Positions 15,487-23,659 of a DNA stretch of 64,000 nucleotides are shown one piece after another; position 1 is the first letter of the stretch, and every line of letters begins with the position of its first letter. The notes below the pieces were generated by a model. That model searched no databases, was not told the origin of the DNA, and saw only the letters and a list, made by a program, of their open reading frames with translations. The stretch spans positions 1-64,000 of the forward strand of contig JBFWVR010000003.1 of the NCBI GenBank assembly GCA_050246635.1, given 5' to 3'. The translations under genes and the position numbers were made by a program. This DNA is from JBFWVR01 sp050246635. GTDB taxonomy: Bacteria; Acidobacteriota; Vicinamibacteria; Vicinamibacterales; UBA2999.

Positions 15487-17562
15487 ATGTACCAGCGACT
15501 GATCAGGCGGCCCTCGACGATGGGTTCTCAGATGCGCACTGATACACGATCCCCGAAGACCGACGACCGCGACGTGCCCGACGAGCTGGCCCTCGAGCTG
15601 TATCGAATGATGCTCAGGGTGTTCTACGTCGAGGAACGGATGAAGGTCTTCGTGCGCCAGGGCAAGTGCACCTTCTGCGCATCCACCCGGGGCCACGAAC
15701 TGCTGCAGACCGCGGCCGGGCGGCTGCTCCAGCCTGGGCGGGACTGGTGCTTCCCCTACTACCGCTCGAAGGCGCTCGCGATCGCCTTGGGCTTCCCGCT
15801 GCGCGACCTGTTCCTGGGCATGCTCAGCCGAGCGGGTGATCCGAGCTCGAACGGCCGCAACATGCCGGAGCAGTTCTCGTCGCGGACGTTGCGGCTCGTG
15901 GCCCAGACGGCCTGTACCGGCACGCAGTACCTACCCGCTGTCGGTGCGGCGCGCGCGGTCGCGCGCGACGAGCCGGGGGCTGTCGTGTACGTCGCCTCAG
16001 GCGACGGGGCGACGAGTGAAGGCGAGTTCTCCGAGGCGTTGAACTGGGCCGCCCGCGAGCGGCTGCCGGTGCTGTTCGTGATCGAGAACAACGGCTACGC
16101 CATCAGCGTGCCGCAGAGCACGCAGACGCGCTCGACGCTTCAGGCCATTGCCGAGGGTTTCGGCGTGTTCGCGTGCACGCTCGACGGCACCCGGCTCGAT
16201 TCGATTCACGCCGTCCTCCCGGACGTTGTCGATCGCGTGCGACGCGGCGCGGGCCCGGCGCTCGTTGACGCCCACGTGGTCCGGCTTGACCCGCACTCCT
16301 CGTCGGACGATCAGCGGAAGTACCGCAGTCCGGACGAGCTCCGCGCCGTCGCGGCGCGCGATCCCCTGGCGGCGACCGAGCGCCTCCTGCTCGATCGTGC
16401 CCTCCTGGACGCCGCGGGCATCGACGCGCTGCGAGGGCGCATCAAGGCGGACGTAGACCAGGCGGCTGATGCCGCCGATGCGTCGCCTGCGCCGTCCCTC
16501 GACGACGTGGGTGCGCATGTCCGGGCGGATGACGTGGTGGGTCGTGGCGGAGACGTGTCTCCCGGCAGCGTGTCGGACGCGCCGGTGACGATGATCGACG
16601 CGATCAATCACGGTCTCCGCGAAGAGCTCGAGCGGAATCCGAGGATCGTCATGTGGGGCGAGGACATCGCGGACCCCAAGGGCGGCGTCTTCGGCGTCAC
16701 GCGTGGCCTCAGCGACCGGTTCCCGGATCAGGTGGGCAACGCCCCCCTCGCCGAAGCCAGCATCGTCGGTGTCGCGGGTGGGATGGCGATCGCCGGCTAC
16801 AAGCCCATTGTGGAGATCCAGTTCGCCGACTATCTGTGGCCGGGATTCATGCAGCTGCGGGACGAGATTGCGACGGTACGGTGGCGCAGCCAGGGTGCCT
16901 GGTCCTGCCCGGTGGTGGTTCGCATCGCGGTCGGAGGCTATATCAAGGGCGGGCCGTGGCACTCGGCGTGTGTCGAGGGGTTCTTCGCGCACGTCCCGGG
17001 ATGGATCATCGCGTTTCCGAGCAGTGCCGATGACGCGAAGGGCCTGCTCAAGGCGGCCGCACGATCGCTGGATCCCGTGGTCTTTCTGGAGCACAAGGGC
17101 TTGTACCGACGTCCGCAGGCCAAGGCCCCGGAGCCAGACGCCGACTACGTCGTGCCGTTCGGCCGGGGCCGGATCCGCCGTGTCGGGACCGACGTCACGG
17201 TCATCGCCTGGGGCAGCACGGTCCACCTCGCACTAGAAGTCGCCCGGCGGCTCGGTCCTGACGGGCCGTCGCTGGAGATCGTCGACCTCCGGACCATCGC
17301 TCCACTCGACGAGGACATGATCTACGCGAGTGTGCGCAAGACGAGCCGGGTGGTCATCGCGCAGGAAGACACGCTCACCATGGGGTTCGGCGCGGAGGTC
17401 GCCGCCCGCGTGGCCCAGCACTGCTTCTCGTTCCTGGACGCGCCGGTGGTACGGGTCGCGGCGACGGATTCGTTCATCCCCGCCGCGGCCAACCTGGAGC
17501 TCGCCGTCCTGCCCTCGGCCGACGGCCTCGAAGCCGCGGTTCGAGACGCGATGGCGTACTAG
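15487..17562 (+). CDS. Fused alpha-beta 2-oxoacid dehydrogenase E1 component
   Basis: The 691-residue protein joins both E1 halves. Residues 1-350 are the alpha part, with the thiamine diphosphate motif SGDGATSEGEF...ENNGYAIS. After a 50-residue Ala/Asp-rich linker, the beta part begins at about 360 (VTMIDAINHGLREELERNPR, MWGEDIADPKGGVFGVTRGL) and ends with the transketolase C-terminal domain (DVTVIAWGSTVHLALEVA). Such fusions serve branched-chain 2-oxoacid or pyruvate dehydrogenase complexes. No E2 or E3 gene is adjacent, so partner subunits must come from elsewhere. The ATG at 15487 is 2 bp after the glycosylase stop; ATGs at 15520 and 15532 are alternatives. Confidence 0.88.
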   Translation: MYQRLIRRPSTMGSQMRTDTRSPKTDDRDVPDELALELYRMMLRVFYVEERMKVFVRQGKCTFCASTRGHELLQTAAGRLLQPGRDWCFPYYRSKALAIALGFPLRDLFLGMLSRAGDPSSNGRNMPEQFSSRTLRLVAQTACTGTQYLPAVGAARAVARDEPGAVVYVASGDGATSEGEFSEALNWAARERLPVLFVIENNGYAISVPQSTQTRSTLQAIAEGFGVFACTLDGTRLDSIHAVLPDVVDRVRRGAGPALVDAHVVRLDPHSSSDDQRKYRSPDELRAVAARDPLAATERLLLDRALLDAAGIDALRGRIKADVDQAADAADASPAPSLDDVGAHVRADDVVGRGGDVSPGSVSDAPVTMIDAINHGLREELERNPRIVMWGEDIADPKGGVFGVTRGLSDRFPDQVGNAPLAEASIVGVAGGMAIAGYKPIVEIQFADYLWPGFMQLRDEIATVRWRSQGAWSCPVVVRIAVGGYIKGGPWHSACVEGFFAHVPGWIIAFPSSADDAKGLLKAAARSLDPVVFLEHKGLYRRPQAKAPEPDADYVVPFGRGRIRRVGTDVTVIAWGSTVHLALEVARRLGPDGPSLEIVDLRTIAPLDEDMIYASVRKTSRVVIAQEDTLTMGFGAEVAARVAQHCFSFLDAPVVRVAATDSFIPAAANLELAVLPSADGLEAAVRDAMAY

Positions 17563-17710
17563 TTGGCGAGTATTCGGCGAATCACGACCGGCCGCGTCGT
17601 TGCCGATCCGGTGGGTCAGGGCGCACCATCGCCTCACGGTGTACGGCATGGGTCGATACCGTCCACGAGACGAGGGGCGGACCCGACAGGCGCGGTATGA
17701 TCCGCGTCGT

Positions 17711-17728
17711 GGCGATACCGGTGTCGCC
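17711..17728. promoter_or_regulatory. Palindrome upstream of the DAC-domain gene
   Basis: GGCGATACC-GGTGTCGCC is an 18-bp inverted repeat with one G/T-type mismatch, 36 bp before the DAC-gene start. It could be an operator or a small hairpin in the leader. I know of no regulator for it. Confidence 0.4.
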
Positions 17729-17764
17729 ACAGTCGCCTATGTGACAGACGGTTGAAGCGTACCA

Positions 17765-18394
17765 GTGGAGATGTTCACGTTCCGGCTTCCCGGGACGCGC
17801 AGCCAGGGGCGGCGCGATCCCGTCTCAGCGATTTTCGAAGCGATCGAGGGGCAGGTGCCGTGGTGCCGGCAGGAGGTCCTGCGGCAATTGATCGAGCTGG
17901 CGATCGCAATTGCCCGGGAGGGTCGCGAGGGCCGGCGGATTGGCACGCTGTTCACGTTGGGCGAATCCGATCGTGTCCTGACCTGTTCCCGCGCGCTCAT
18001 CCTCGACCCCCTGGCTGGACATGCGCCGTCCCGCACGAGCATTTTCGACGAGGGGGTCTGCGGGACGGTGAAGGAGTTGGCGCAGCTCGACGGCGCCTTC
18101 GTCGTCAGGGCCGACGGGGTGCTCGTGGGCGCGAGCCGTTACCTCGACACGGCGGCGGAGGGTGTGGATCTGCCGTTGGGACTGGGCACCAGACACCTGG
18201 CGGCCGCCGCGACCTCGAAGCGGCTCGGCATCGTCGCGATCGTGGTGTCCGAGAGCGCTGTGGTGCGGGTGTTCTGCCAGGGACGGTTGATCGCGGAGTT
18301 GATTCCCGAGATCTGGTTGTTTCGACATTACATGCAACGATCACAACCAGGCACGCGGGCGGACCGCCAGCGTCCTCCCAGCGGATCGGAGTGA
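17765..18394 (+). CDS. DisA_N/DAC-domain protein, probable diadenylate cyclase
   Basis: The 209-residue protein has the soluble DacZ-like layout: a helical N-terminus (about 30-75: EVLRQLIELAIAIAREGREG), a strand with GTLFTLGESDRVL, then the DAC core with DGAFVV (109-114), LGTRHLAAAAT (140-150) and VSES (161-164). DAC enzymes make c-di-AMP from ATP using a DGA and an RHR motif; here the second reads RHL, so activity should not be assumed. Start is GTG 17765 (MEMFTF) or the ATG two codons later. A second-messenger enzyme fits the neighbouring stress genes and the downstream ion-transport genes, since c-di-AMP commonly controls K+ homeostasis. Confidence 0.78.
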   Translation: MEMFTFRLPGTRSQGRRDPVSAIFEAIEGQVPWCRQEVLRQLIELAIAIAREGREGRRIGTLFTLGESDRVLTCSRALILDPLAGHAPSRTSIFDEGVCGTVKELAQLDGAFVVRADGVLVGASRYLDTAAEGVDLPLGLGTRHLAAAATSKRLGIVAIVVSESAVVRVFCQGRLIAELIPEIWLFRHYMQRSQPGTRADRQRPPSGSE

Positions 18395-18421
18395 CGACGG
18401 GTTCGACAGGTTCCGGAGGCA

Positions 18422-18440
18422 CAGGCGCCAGCGGCGCCTG
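18422..18440 (+). terminator. GC hairpin after the DAC gene
   Basis: CAGGCGCC-AGC-GGCGCCTG is a perfect 8-bp stem 27 bp after the stop codon. There is no T tract, so it may be a weak or factor-assisted terminator. Confidence 0.4.
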
Positions 18441-18639
18441 GTGGCGCCCGGGACCGCCGTGATGACGCTCGCTGAACGATGGAGCATGGTGCGCGCTGTC
18501 ACATTGGGAGTGCGTGTTCGCCCGCAAGACCGATCGTGAGGTCAGCTGGCACGAATCGGTGCCCTCCGTGTCGCCGCGGCTCATCGAGGACGCGGGGCTC
18601 ACGCCAGACACGTGCGTGCTCGCGACCTGTCGGATGTCA

Positions 18640-18671
18640 TTGCGAAGTGAAAGATCATTGCGTCCGTGAAA
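18640..18671. promoter_or_regulatory. Paired activator sites before glutamate dehydrogenase
   Basis: TTGCG-AAG-TGAAA (18640-18652) and TGCGT-CCG-TGAAA (18659-18671) start 19 bp apart, within the larger near-repeat TCATTGCG...TGAAA. The right half TGAAA is perfect in both; the left halves are degenerate. The first copy closely matches the one at 23152 before the hibernation-factor gene. Confidence 0.68.
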
Positions 18672-18715
18672 TGGCCGTACGGTGTCGCGATCTTCCGTTT
18701 GCGTGGCATGGTGGA

Positions 18716-18731
18716 TGGCCCGGGACTTGCT
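18716..18731 (+). promoter_or_regulatory. Sigma-54 promoter for the glutamate dehydrogenase operon
   Basis: TGGCCCGGGACTTGCT matches TGGC-N7-TTGCW with exact -24/-12 spacing, 45 bp downstream of the paired activator sites. The coding start is at 19060, giving a long leader. Confidence 0.68.
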
Positions 18732-19059
18732 CCCCTGAACGGCATGCGCGGTCGGCGGTGTACCTGATCGGCCTGCGCGAGTCGCCATGACTTTCTCCGC
18801 ATTCCTTCACATCGGTTCCCGCCGCAGTGGCGTACGGGTCCGAGGCATGAACTGCGCTGGCCGACCGATCCAGTGGCCGCGGTTCATGCCGATGTCCCGC
18901 GCCGTGGCCGTCGCGCGCCTCGCGCGGCCGTAGGTCTTCCACTCCCCGGCACCGACCTGCGGCGCGGACATCCGCGCCGATGGCGGGCGTGCACCCGACA
19001 ACCAACCGCGGTCGCCGACGGACGAGCCGGGCGGCCGCTTTGACCGTAAGGAACTCACC

Positions 19060-20379
19060 GTGAACAGCGCAATCATGACATTGGACGGCCCCGAGCCCGT
19101 ACCCGCCAGCACCCCGCTGCAGGCGGTCCAGGCACAGTTCGACCGCACGGCCGAGACCCTCGGGCTGAGCCCGGGCATCCGCCAACTGCTCCGCCAGCCG
19201 CTGCGCGAGCACCGCGTGGCGATCCCCGTTCGCATGGACGATGGGGCGACGCGGGTGTTCGAGGGGATTCGCGTGCAGCACAACGACGCGCGTGGGCCGT
19301 TCAAGGGCGGAATCCGTTTCCACCCTGACGTCACCGCGGACGAAGTGCGCGCCCTCGCGATGCTCATGACATGGAAGTGCGCGCTGCTCGACCTGCCGCT
19401 CGGCGGCGCCAAGGGCGCGGTGCGTGTGGACGTCCGCGCGCTCAGCGAACCCGAACAGGAACGGCTGAGCCGCGGCTGGGTGCGGCAACTGGCCCGCAAC
19501 CTGGGCCCGCTCGTCGACGTGCCCGCACCGGACGTCTCGACGTCCGGCCAGCACATGCTGTGGATGCTCGACGAGTTCGAGACCATCAACGGCAATCGCG
19601 TCCCCGGGTTCATCACCGGCAAGCCGACCTCGCTCGGCGGCACCTGGGGACGCGCGGAGTCCACCGGATACGGCGTCATCGCCGTGCTCTGTGACGCGCT
19701 CGACCGGCTCGGGATGTCGCCGCAGGTCGCGACCGCCAGCATCCAGGGGTTCGGCAAGGTGGCGCTGCACGCCGCGCGGCGGTTCGTGGACATGGGCGGC
19801 ACCGTGGTGGCGGTCTCCGCGTGGGACCCCGAAGCCGGCCGTGCCGTCACGTTCAGGAAGCCGCAGGGCATCGACCCCGCACACCTGGCAAGCCTGACGG
19901 ATGCGTTCGGCACAATCGATTGCGCCGCCGCCGCCGCGCGCGGCTACGAGGTGTTGCCGGGATCGGCCTGGCTCGAAGAGGCCGTGGACGTGCTGATCCC
20001 CGCGGCGCTCGAGCACCAGATCACCGAGGCCAACGTGGGCCGGATCCACGGGCAGGTCCGGGTGGTGGCCGAGGGGGCGAACAGCCCGACCACCGCCGCC
20101 GCCGGCCGCACGCTCGAGGACCGCGGGGTCGTCGTGATCCCGGACATCGTCGCGAATGCGGGTGGCGTCACCTGCAGCTACTTCGAGCAGGTGCAGGCGC
20201 AGTCGAACTTCTATTGGGAGCGGCACCACGTGCTCCAGCGGCTCGAGACACGGATGCGGAGCGCGTTCGCGCAGGTGCAGGCCCGCGCGGCCGCCGCACA
20301 CGTGTCCCTCAGGGACGCGGCACTGCTCATTGCCGTCGAGCGTGTCGCGCACGCGTGCGGCGAGAGAGGGTGGGTGTGA
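19060..20379 (+). CDS. Glu/Leu/Phe/Val dehydrogenase (glutamate dehydrogenase)
   Basis: The 439-residue protein has the GDH signature: GPFKGGIRFHPDV, MTWKCALLDLPLGGAKGAV with the catalytic lysine, DVPAPDVSTSGQHMLWMLDEF, a Rossmann domain (IQGFGKVALHAARRF) and VVAEGANSPTT. The length is normal. It interconverts glutamate and 2-oxoglutarate. The start is a GTG at 19060 behind AAGGA. It heads a tight operon of three small genes and the second sigma-54 activator, and it has its own sigma-54 promoter and activator sites, so activator 2 probably boosts its own expression together with GDH. Confidence 0.92.
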   Translation: MNSAIMTLDGPEPVPASTPLQAVQAQFDRTAETLGLSPGIRQLLRQPLREHRVAIPVRMDDGATRVFEGIRVQHNDARGPFKGGIRFHPDVTADEVRALAMLMTWKCALLDLPLGGAKGAVRVDVRALSEPEQERLSRGWVRQLARNLGPLVDVPAPDVSTSGQHMLWMLDEFETINGNRVPGFITGKPTSLGGTWGRAESTGYGVIAVLCDALDRLGMSPQVATASIQGFGKVALHAARRFVDMGGTVVAVSAWDPEAGRAVTFRKPQGIDPAHLASLTDAFGTIDCAAAAARGYEVLPGSAWLEEAVDVLIPAALEHQITEANVGRIHGQVRVVAEGANSPTTAAAGRTLEDRGVVVIPDIVANAGGVTCSYFEQVQAQSNFYWERHHVLQRLETRMRSAFAQVQARAAAAHVSLRDAALLIAVERVAHACGERGWV

Positions 20380-20380
20380 C

Positions 20381-20767
20381 ATGAATCCTTACGCCATGCT
20401 CGGATCCAGCACGGATACGAACGACGAGACGTCACTGGCCGCGAGGGCCACGGCGTGGCACGACGCGATGGTGGCGCACGAGCGGAAGCTCCGGACAGGC
20501 AACCTTGCAGAGGTGTGTGACGATGAGTGCCCGCACGCGGAGGCGCGAGTGCTGTGGGCCGAGGCGGTCGATGCGGTCGGACCACGCGCGCAGCGGCTCA
20601 CGTTCCTGCGGACACGGGCGGTTGGCCGGATGCGTGACCTCAGGACCGGCTCGACGACCGAGACAGTGGCCCGGGTGGATACACGCGCGCCGGACCGCGG
20701 CGAGCGGTGCGAGCCGCAGGCATCCCATGACAGACGCCTTCCGGCCGCCATGGAGGCATCGTCATGA
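20381..20767 (+). CDS. Hypothetical protein in the glutamate dehydrogenase operon
   Basis: I do not recognise this 128-residue protein. It is acidic and Ala/Glu/Arg-rich in the middle (AWHDAMVAHERKLRTGNLAEVCDDECPHAEARVLWAEAVDAV), with one C-x3-C-type pair, no signal peptide and no membrane segment. The last third is Arg-rich and looks unstructured. It starts one base after the GDH stop and overlaps the next gene by ATGA, so it is very likely translated as part of this operon. Confidence 0.6.
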   Translation: MNPYAMLGSSTDTNDETSLAARATAWHDAMVAHERKLRTGNLAEVCDDECPHAEARVLWAEAVDAVGPRAQRLTFLRTRAVGRMRDLRTGSTTETVARVDTRAPDRGERCEPQASHDRRLPAAMEASS

Positions 20768-21045
20768 GCCTCCGTCGCCTGCTGGGGCGGGACGTCAGGC
20801 ACGTCCATGCTCTGGTTGATCAGGCACTGGACGGGGAGGACGCCGTGATCGTGATCCTGGATGGACAGCGCGGCGTCAGCTATGCCGACGGGTTCGGGTT
20901 GTCGCCGTGCCAGCTCGAACTCTTCACGAATCACATCGAACGGATGCTCCAGCTCCTCACCAGGAAAGGGCGGCATCCGCAAGAGGTCTTCAGGCCGCCC
21001 GAGCTGCTGACCCGTAACGGGTGCGAGGGCGAAGAGGTGGCATGA
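20764..21045 (+). CDS. Small hypothetical protein in the glutamate dehydrogenase operon
   Basis: This 93-residue protein reads MSLRRLLGRDVRHVHALVDQALDGEDAVIVILDGQRGVSY in its first part, so it looks like a small alpha/beta domain, followed by a helical QLELFTNHIERMLQLL segment. There is no membrane segment or signal peptide. It overlaps both neighbours by four bases, a strong sign of translational coupling. I cannot assign a family. Confidence 0.6.
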   Translation: MSLRRLLGRDVRHVHALVDQALDGEDAVIVILDGQRGVSYADGFGLSPCQLELFTNHIERMLQLLTRKGRHPQEVFRPPELLTRNGCEGEEVA

Positions 21046-21386
21046 GCAGGCTCGCAGTGCGGGAACCATCGAGTGACAGTCGGGACCTCGACACGGGCGG
21101 GACACCCAGGGCGCGCGAGGACACGGCGCCAGGCGCCGCGATCGGGCGCGACGACCTCAGGAGTGGGGACGGCCTGCCGGTCTCGCCCGGCGGGTGGGGC
21201 GGCGGCACGGCGCCACCCGAGACGTCGCGACTGACTGGGAGGCAGCGAGCGACATCTCTGCTTGGAGCGCTGGTGGGCGCCCTCCTGGCTCCCGTAGCGA
21301 TCTGCCTTGTCGGGCTTCCGGTCGTCCTGGCGATCCGGATCGTTGTCGAGATCGGTCGGGGGCTGGTCTCTCTCCTCCTGGGGTGA
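21042..21386 (+). CDS. Small membrane protein in the glutamate dehydrogenase operon
   Basis: The 114-residue protein has a polar, Gly/Pro-rich first 65 residues and then a hydrophobic stretch of about 40 residues (SLLGALVGALLAPVAICLVGL and LAIRIVVEIGRGLVSLLLG) that could form one or two membrane helices. ATG at 21042 overlaps the previous stop. It lies 35 bp before activator 2. Function is unknown; it may tether an operon product to the membrane. Confidence 0.55.
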   Translation: MSRLAVREPSSDSRDLDTGGTPRAREDTAPGAAIGRDDLRSGDGLPVSPGGWGGGTAPPETSRLTGRQRATSLLGALVGALLAPVAICLVGLPVVLAIRIVVEIGRGLVSLLLG

Positions 21387-21420
21387 CGCAGTATCGTGTG
21401 ATCATGAGCCAGGTCGTAGA

Positions 21421-23121
21421 ATGGCGAGTATCGTGAAGCCACGCGAACGTCGCCACGCTGCCCCGTCGCGACCGGACCTCCACCTGGCCGAGTTGCTGGA
21501 CTTCCGGCCGGACCAGGGGATCATCCGCCTGCACGAGCAGCGTGTGGTGATCCTCAGCGCCGCGGCGATGGGGCTCCTGCGCAAGGAGCTGGTCGACACG
21601 CTCGGCTTCGACACCACCCGGCGGCTGCTGCTCCGCTTCGGGTTCGCGGACGGGTACCACGACGCGGTGAACCTGCGTGAACGCTCGGACTGGGCCAGCC
21701 CCGTGGATGGCCTGCGCGCCGGCGCGACGCTCCACACGCTCGAGGGCATCGTCCGGGCGGACGTGCAGCGGATCGACTACGACGCGGAGACGGGTCGTTT
21801 CGAGCAGGAGGTCGCCTGGCGCGATTCGTACGAAGCGGAGCAGCACCTCCATCACTACGGCAAGAGCGACGCGCCGGTCTGCTGGTCGCTGGTGGGGTAC
21901 TCGAGCGGGTTCGCCAGTGCGTGCATGGGGCGCGAGATCTACTTTCGCGAGCAGGCGTGCCTGGGGCACGGCGACGGACGCTGCACGGCAATCGGGCGCG
22001 ACGCCGAGAGCTGGGGCGCGGAGCTGGACGACATCCGCGCCGACTTCCAGGCCGCAAGCCTCGGACACGAGGTCGAGCGGCTGCGTGAGGCGGTGGGGCG
22101 CCGGCTCAAGGAGCTCGATCGCCGTGAGCGCATGCTCGAACGCCGTGAGCGCGAGCTGAACCTGCTGCGAGCACGGGTGGCCCGGCACGCCGAGGCGAAA
22201 CACTTCGTGGCCGGCAGCCAGGCCATGCAGGACGTGCTGGAGCTCGCGGCCCGCGTCGCGCCACTCGACACGACCGTGCTCGTCTACGGCGAAAGCGGCA
22301 CCGGCAAGGAGTTCATCGTCCGGTTGATCCACGACCAGAGCCCGAGGGCGGGCGCGCCGTTCGTGAGCATCAACTGCGCCGCGCTGACCGAGACGCTCCT
22401 CGAATCGGAGCTCTTCGGCCACGTGCGAGGGGCGTTCACCGGCGCCGTGCGCGACAAGGCCGGCCTCTTCGAGCTCGCCGGGGCAGGCACGATCTTCCTG
22501 GATGAGATCGGCGAAGTCGCGCCCACGGTGCAGGCGAAGCTGCTGCGTGCGCTCCAGGAGCGCGAGATCCGGCGCGTCGGCGGCGACCACACGATCCGGA
22601 TCAATGCCCGGGTCGTCGCCGCCACCAACCGCGACCTGCGCGCGGCGGTCGAGGCGGGCACGTTCCGCGAGGATCTGTACTTCCGCCTGGGCGCCTTCGT
22701 CATCACGGTCCCTCCGCTCCGTGATCGACGGGAGGACATCCCGGTGCTGGCGCACCAGTTCATGGTGCGCTCGGCGGCGCGCATGAAGAAGGACGTGCAG
22801 GCCATCTCGGCCGACGCCATGTCGGCCCTGATGACCTATCCGTGGCCCGGTAACGTGCGCGAACTGGAGCACGCCGTGGAGCGCGCCGTGATCCTCGCCA
22901 ACACGTCGCGCCTGCGCCCTGGTGACCTGCCGCCGGAGGTCACGAGGAAGTCGCGGCCGCGAGCCAACGAGGCGACGCTCGATCTCCAGGAGCAGGAGAG
23001 GCGATCGATCGAGCACGCCCTGGAACGCTTCGGCGGCAACCGCCGGAAGGCGGCCGACGCGCTCCGCATCAGTCCCGTCACGCTGTGGCGGAAGATGAAG
23101 CGCTACGGCATCACCGCCTGA
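21421..23121 (+). CDS. Sigma-54-dependent activator, XylR_N/V4R type (paralog 2)
   Basis: The 566-residue protein is closely similar to the product of 6482-8176 over its whole length: XylR_N, V4R, AAA+ with GESGTGKEF and GAFTGA, and a Fis HTH with ISPVTLWRKMKRYG. H105, W133, C154 and the following E/C/C set are conserved, so the MopR-type phenol and zinc pockets are intact here too. The two recognition helices are nearly identical, so both proteins probably bind the same TTTCA-N3-TGAAA pairs. It is the last gene of the GDH operon and is probably autoactivated through the promoter at 18716. Confidence 0.88.
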   Translation: MASIVKPRERRHAAPSRPDLHLAELLDFRPDQGIIRLHEQRVVILSAAAMGLLRKELVDTLGFDTTRRLLLRFGFADGYHDAVNLRERSDWASPVDGLRAGATLHTLEGIVRADVQRIDYDAETGRFEQEVAWRDSYEAEQHLHHYGKSDAPVCWSLVGYSSGFASACMGREIYFREQACLGHGDGRCTAIGRDAESWGAELDDIRADFQAASLGHEVERLREAVGRRLKELDRRERMLERRERELNLLRARVARHAEAKHFVAGSQAMQDVLELAARVAPLDTTVLVYGESGTGKEFIVRLIHDQSPRAGAPFVSINCAALTETLLESELFGHVRGAFTGAVRDKAGLFELAGAGTIFLDEIGEVAPTVQAKLLRALQEREIRRVGGDHTIRINARVVAATNRDLRAAVEAGTFREDLYFRLGAFVITVPPLRDRREDIPVLAHQFMVRSAARMKKDVQAISADAMSALMTYPWPGNVRELEHAVERAVILANTSRLRPGDLPPEVTRKSRPRANEATLDLQEQERRSIEHALERFGGNRRKAADALRISPVTLWRKMKRYGITA

Positions 23122-23151
23122 CCGGGCCGCGCCCACCGGCGCACCCGGTCA

Positions 23152-23186
23152 TTGCGACCTGAAAGCCGCGTCCTTGCATCCTGCAA
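23152..23186. promoter_or_regulatory. Activator sites before the hibernation-factor gene
   Basis: TTGCG-ACC-TGAAA (23152-23164) and the perfect inverted repeat TTGCA-TCC-TGCAA (23174-23186) lie 22 bp apart, 51 bp before a sigma-54 element. The first is embedded in TCATTGCGACCTGAAAGC, nearly the same as at 18637. The spacing of 22 rather than 19 bp is the one departure from the pattern. Confidence 0.62.
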
Positions 23187-23236
23187 TCCTGCGGCGCGCC
23201 CGCACGCCAGATCTCGACGAATCTCGCGCATTTCAA

Positions 23237-23252
23237 TGGCACAGGCGTTGCC
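23237..23252 (+). promoter_or_regulatory. Sigma-54 promoter for the hibernation-factor gene
   Basis: TGGCACAGGCGTTGCC is an almost perfect sigma-54 element (TGGCAC-N5-TTGC). The predicted start point is near 23263, about 60 nt before the chosen ATG at 23324. Confidence 0.75.
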
Positions 23253-23323
23253 TTGATGGAGGGCAGGGAGGCTCCGACGCACCGGCCATGGACGCCGGTG
23301 TACGTGCGGAGATCAGGTGCGCG

Positions 23324-23659
23324 ATGCAGATTCAGGTTCGCGGAGACGACTCCATCAACCAGCAGGCCTTGACGTATGCGGAGTACCGGCTGTTCGCCGC
23401 GGTCTCCGAAGTATTCGACGTCGGGCGGGTCCACCGCGCCAATCTCGAGCTGCGGTCGGTCGAGCGCGAGGAAGGCTGCCCGGTGGTTCACTGCGTGGCC
23501 ACGGTCGACGTCGTCGGTGGCGAGCGCCTGCACGTCTCGACCAGGGATGCCCACCCCTATGCCGCGATCAACCGCGCGGTGGAGTGGATCAGGGACCACA
23601 AGCAGCGCATCCGCATCAATCGCGCTCGCGAGACGGACGACCGGCGGGTGCTCTCGTGA
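23324..23659 (+). CDS. hpf: HPF/RaiA-family ribosome hibernation factor
   Basis: The 111-residue protein has the short-HPF layout: MQIQVRGDDSINQQALTYAEYRLFAA, a beta sheet with HCVATVDVVGGERLHVSTRD, and the terminal helix HPYAAINRAVEWIRDHKQRIR. HPF/RaiA proteins bind the 30S decoding region and keep stalled ribosomes inactive in resting cells. I chose the ATG at 23324 because the family begins MxIxV; an in-frame ATG at 23288 lacks a ribosome-binding site. A strong sigma-54 element and activator sites lie upstream, which ties ribosome hibernation to the activators. Confidence 0.78.
   Translation: MQIQVRGDDSINQQALTYAEYRLFAAVSEVFDVGRVHRANLELRSVEREEGCPVVHCVATVDVVGGERLHVSTRDAHPYAAINRAVEWIRDHKQRIRINRARETDDRRVLS

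Larger units (their letters stand above)
18395..19059. other. 665-bp non-coding spacer before the glutamate dehydrogenase operon
   Basis: No plausible gene is visible. The spacer holds a GC hairpin (18422-18440) just after the DAC gene, paired activator sites (18640-18671) and a sigma-54 element (18716-18731). The stretch 18732-19059 is a long leader of about 315 nt if that promoter is used; it shows no riboswitch that I recognise. Confidence 0.6.

Noticed and set aside
18640..18671. TTGCG half-sites before glutamate dehydrogenase as Crp/Fnr sites
   Set aside because: The right half is TGAAA, not CGCAA, and the spacing is 3 rather than 4; it fits the sigma-54 activator motif better.
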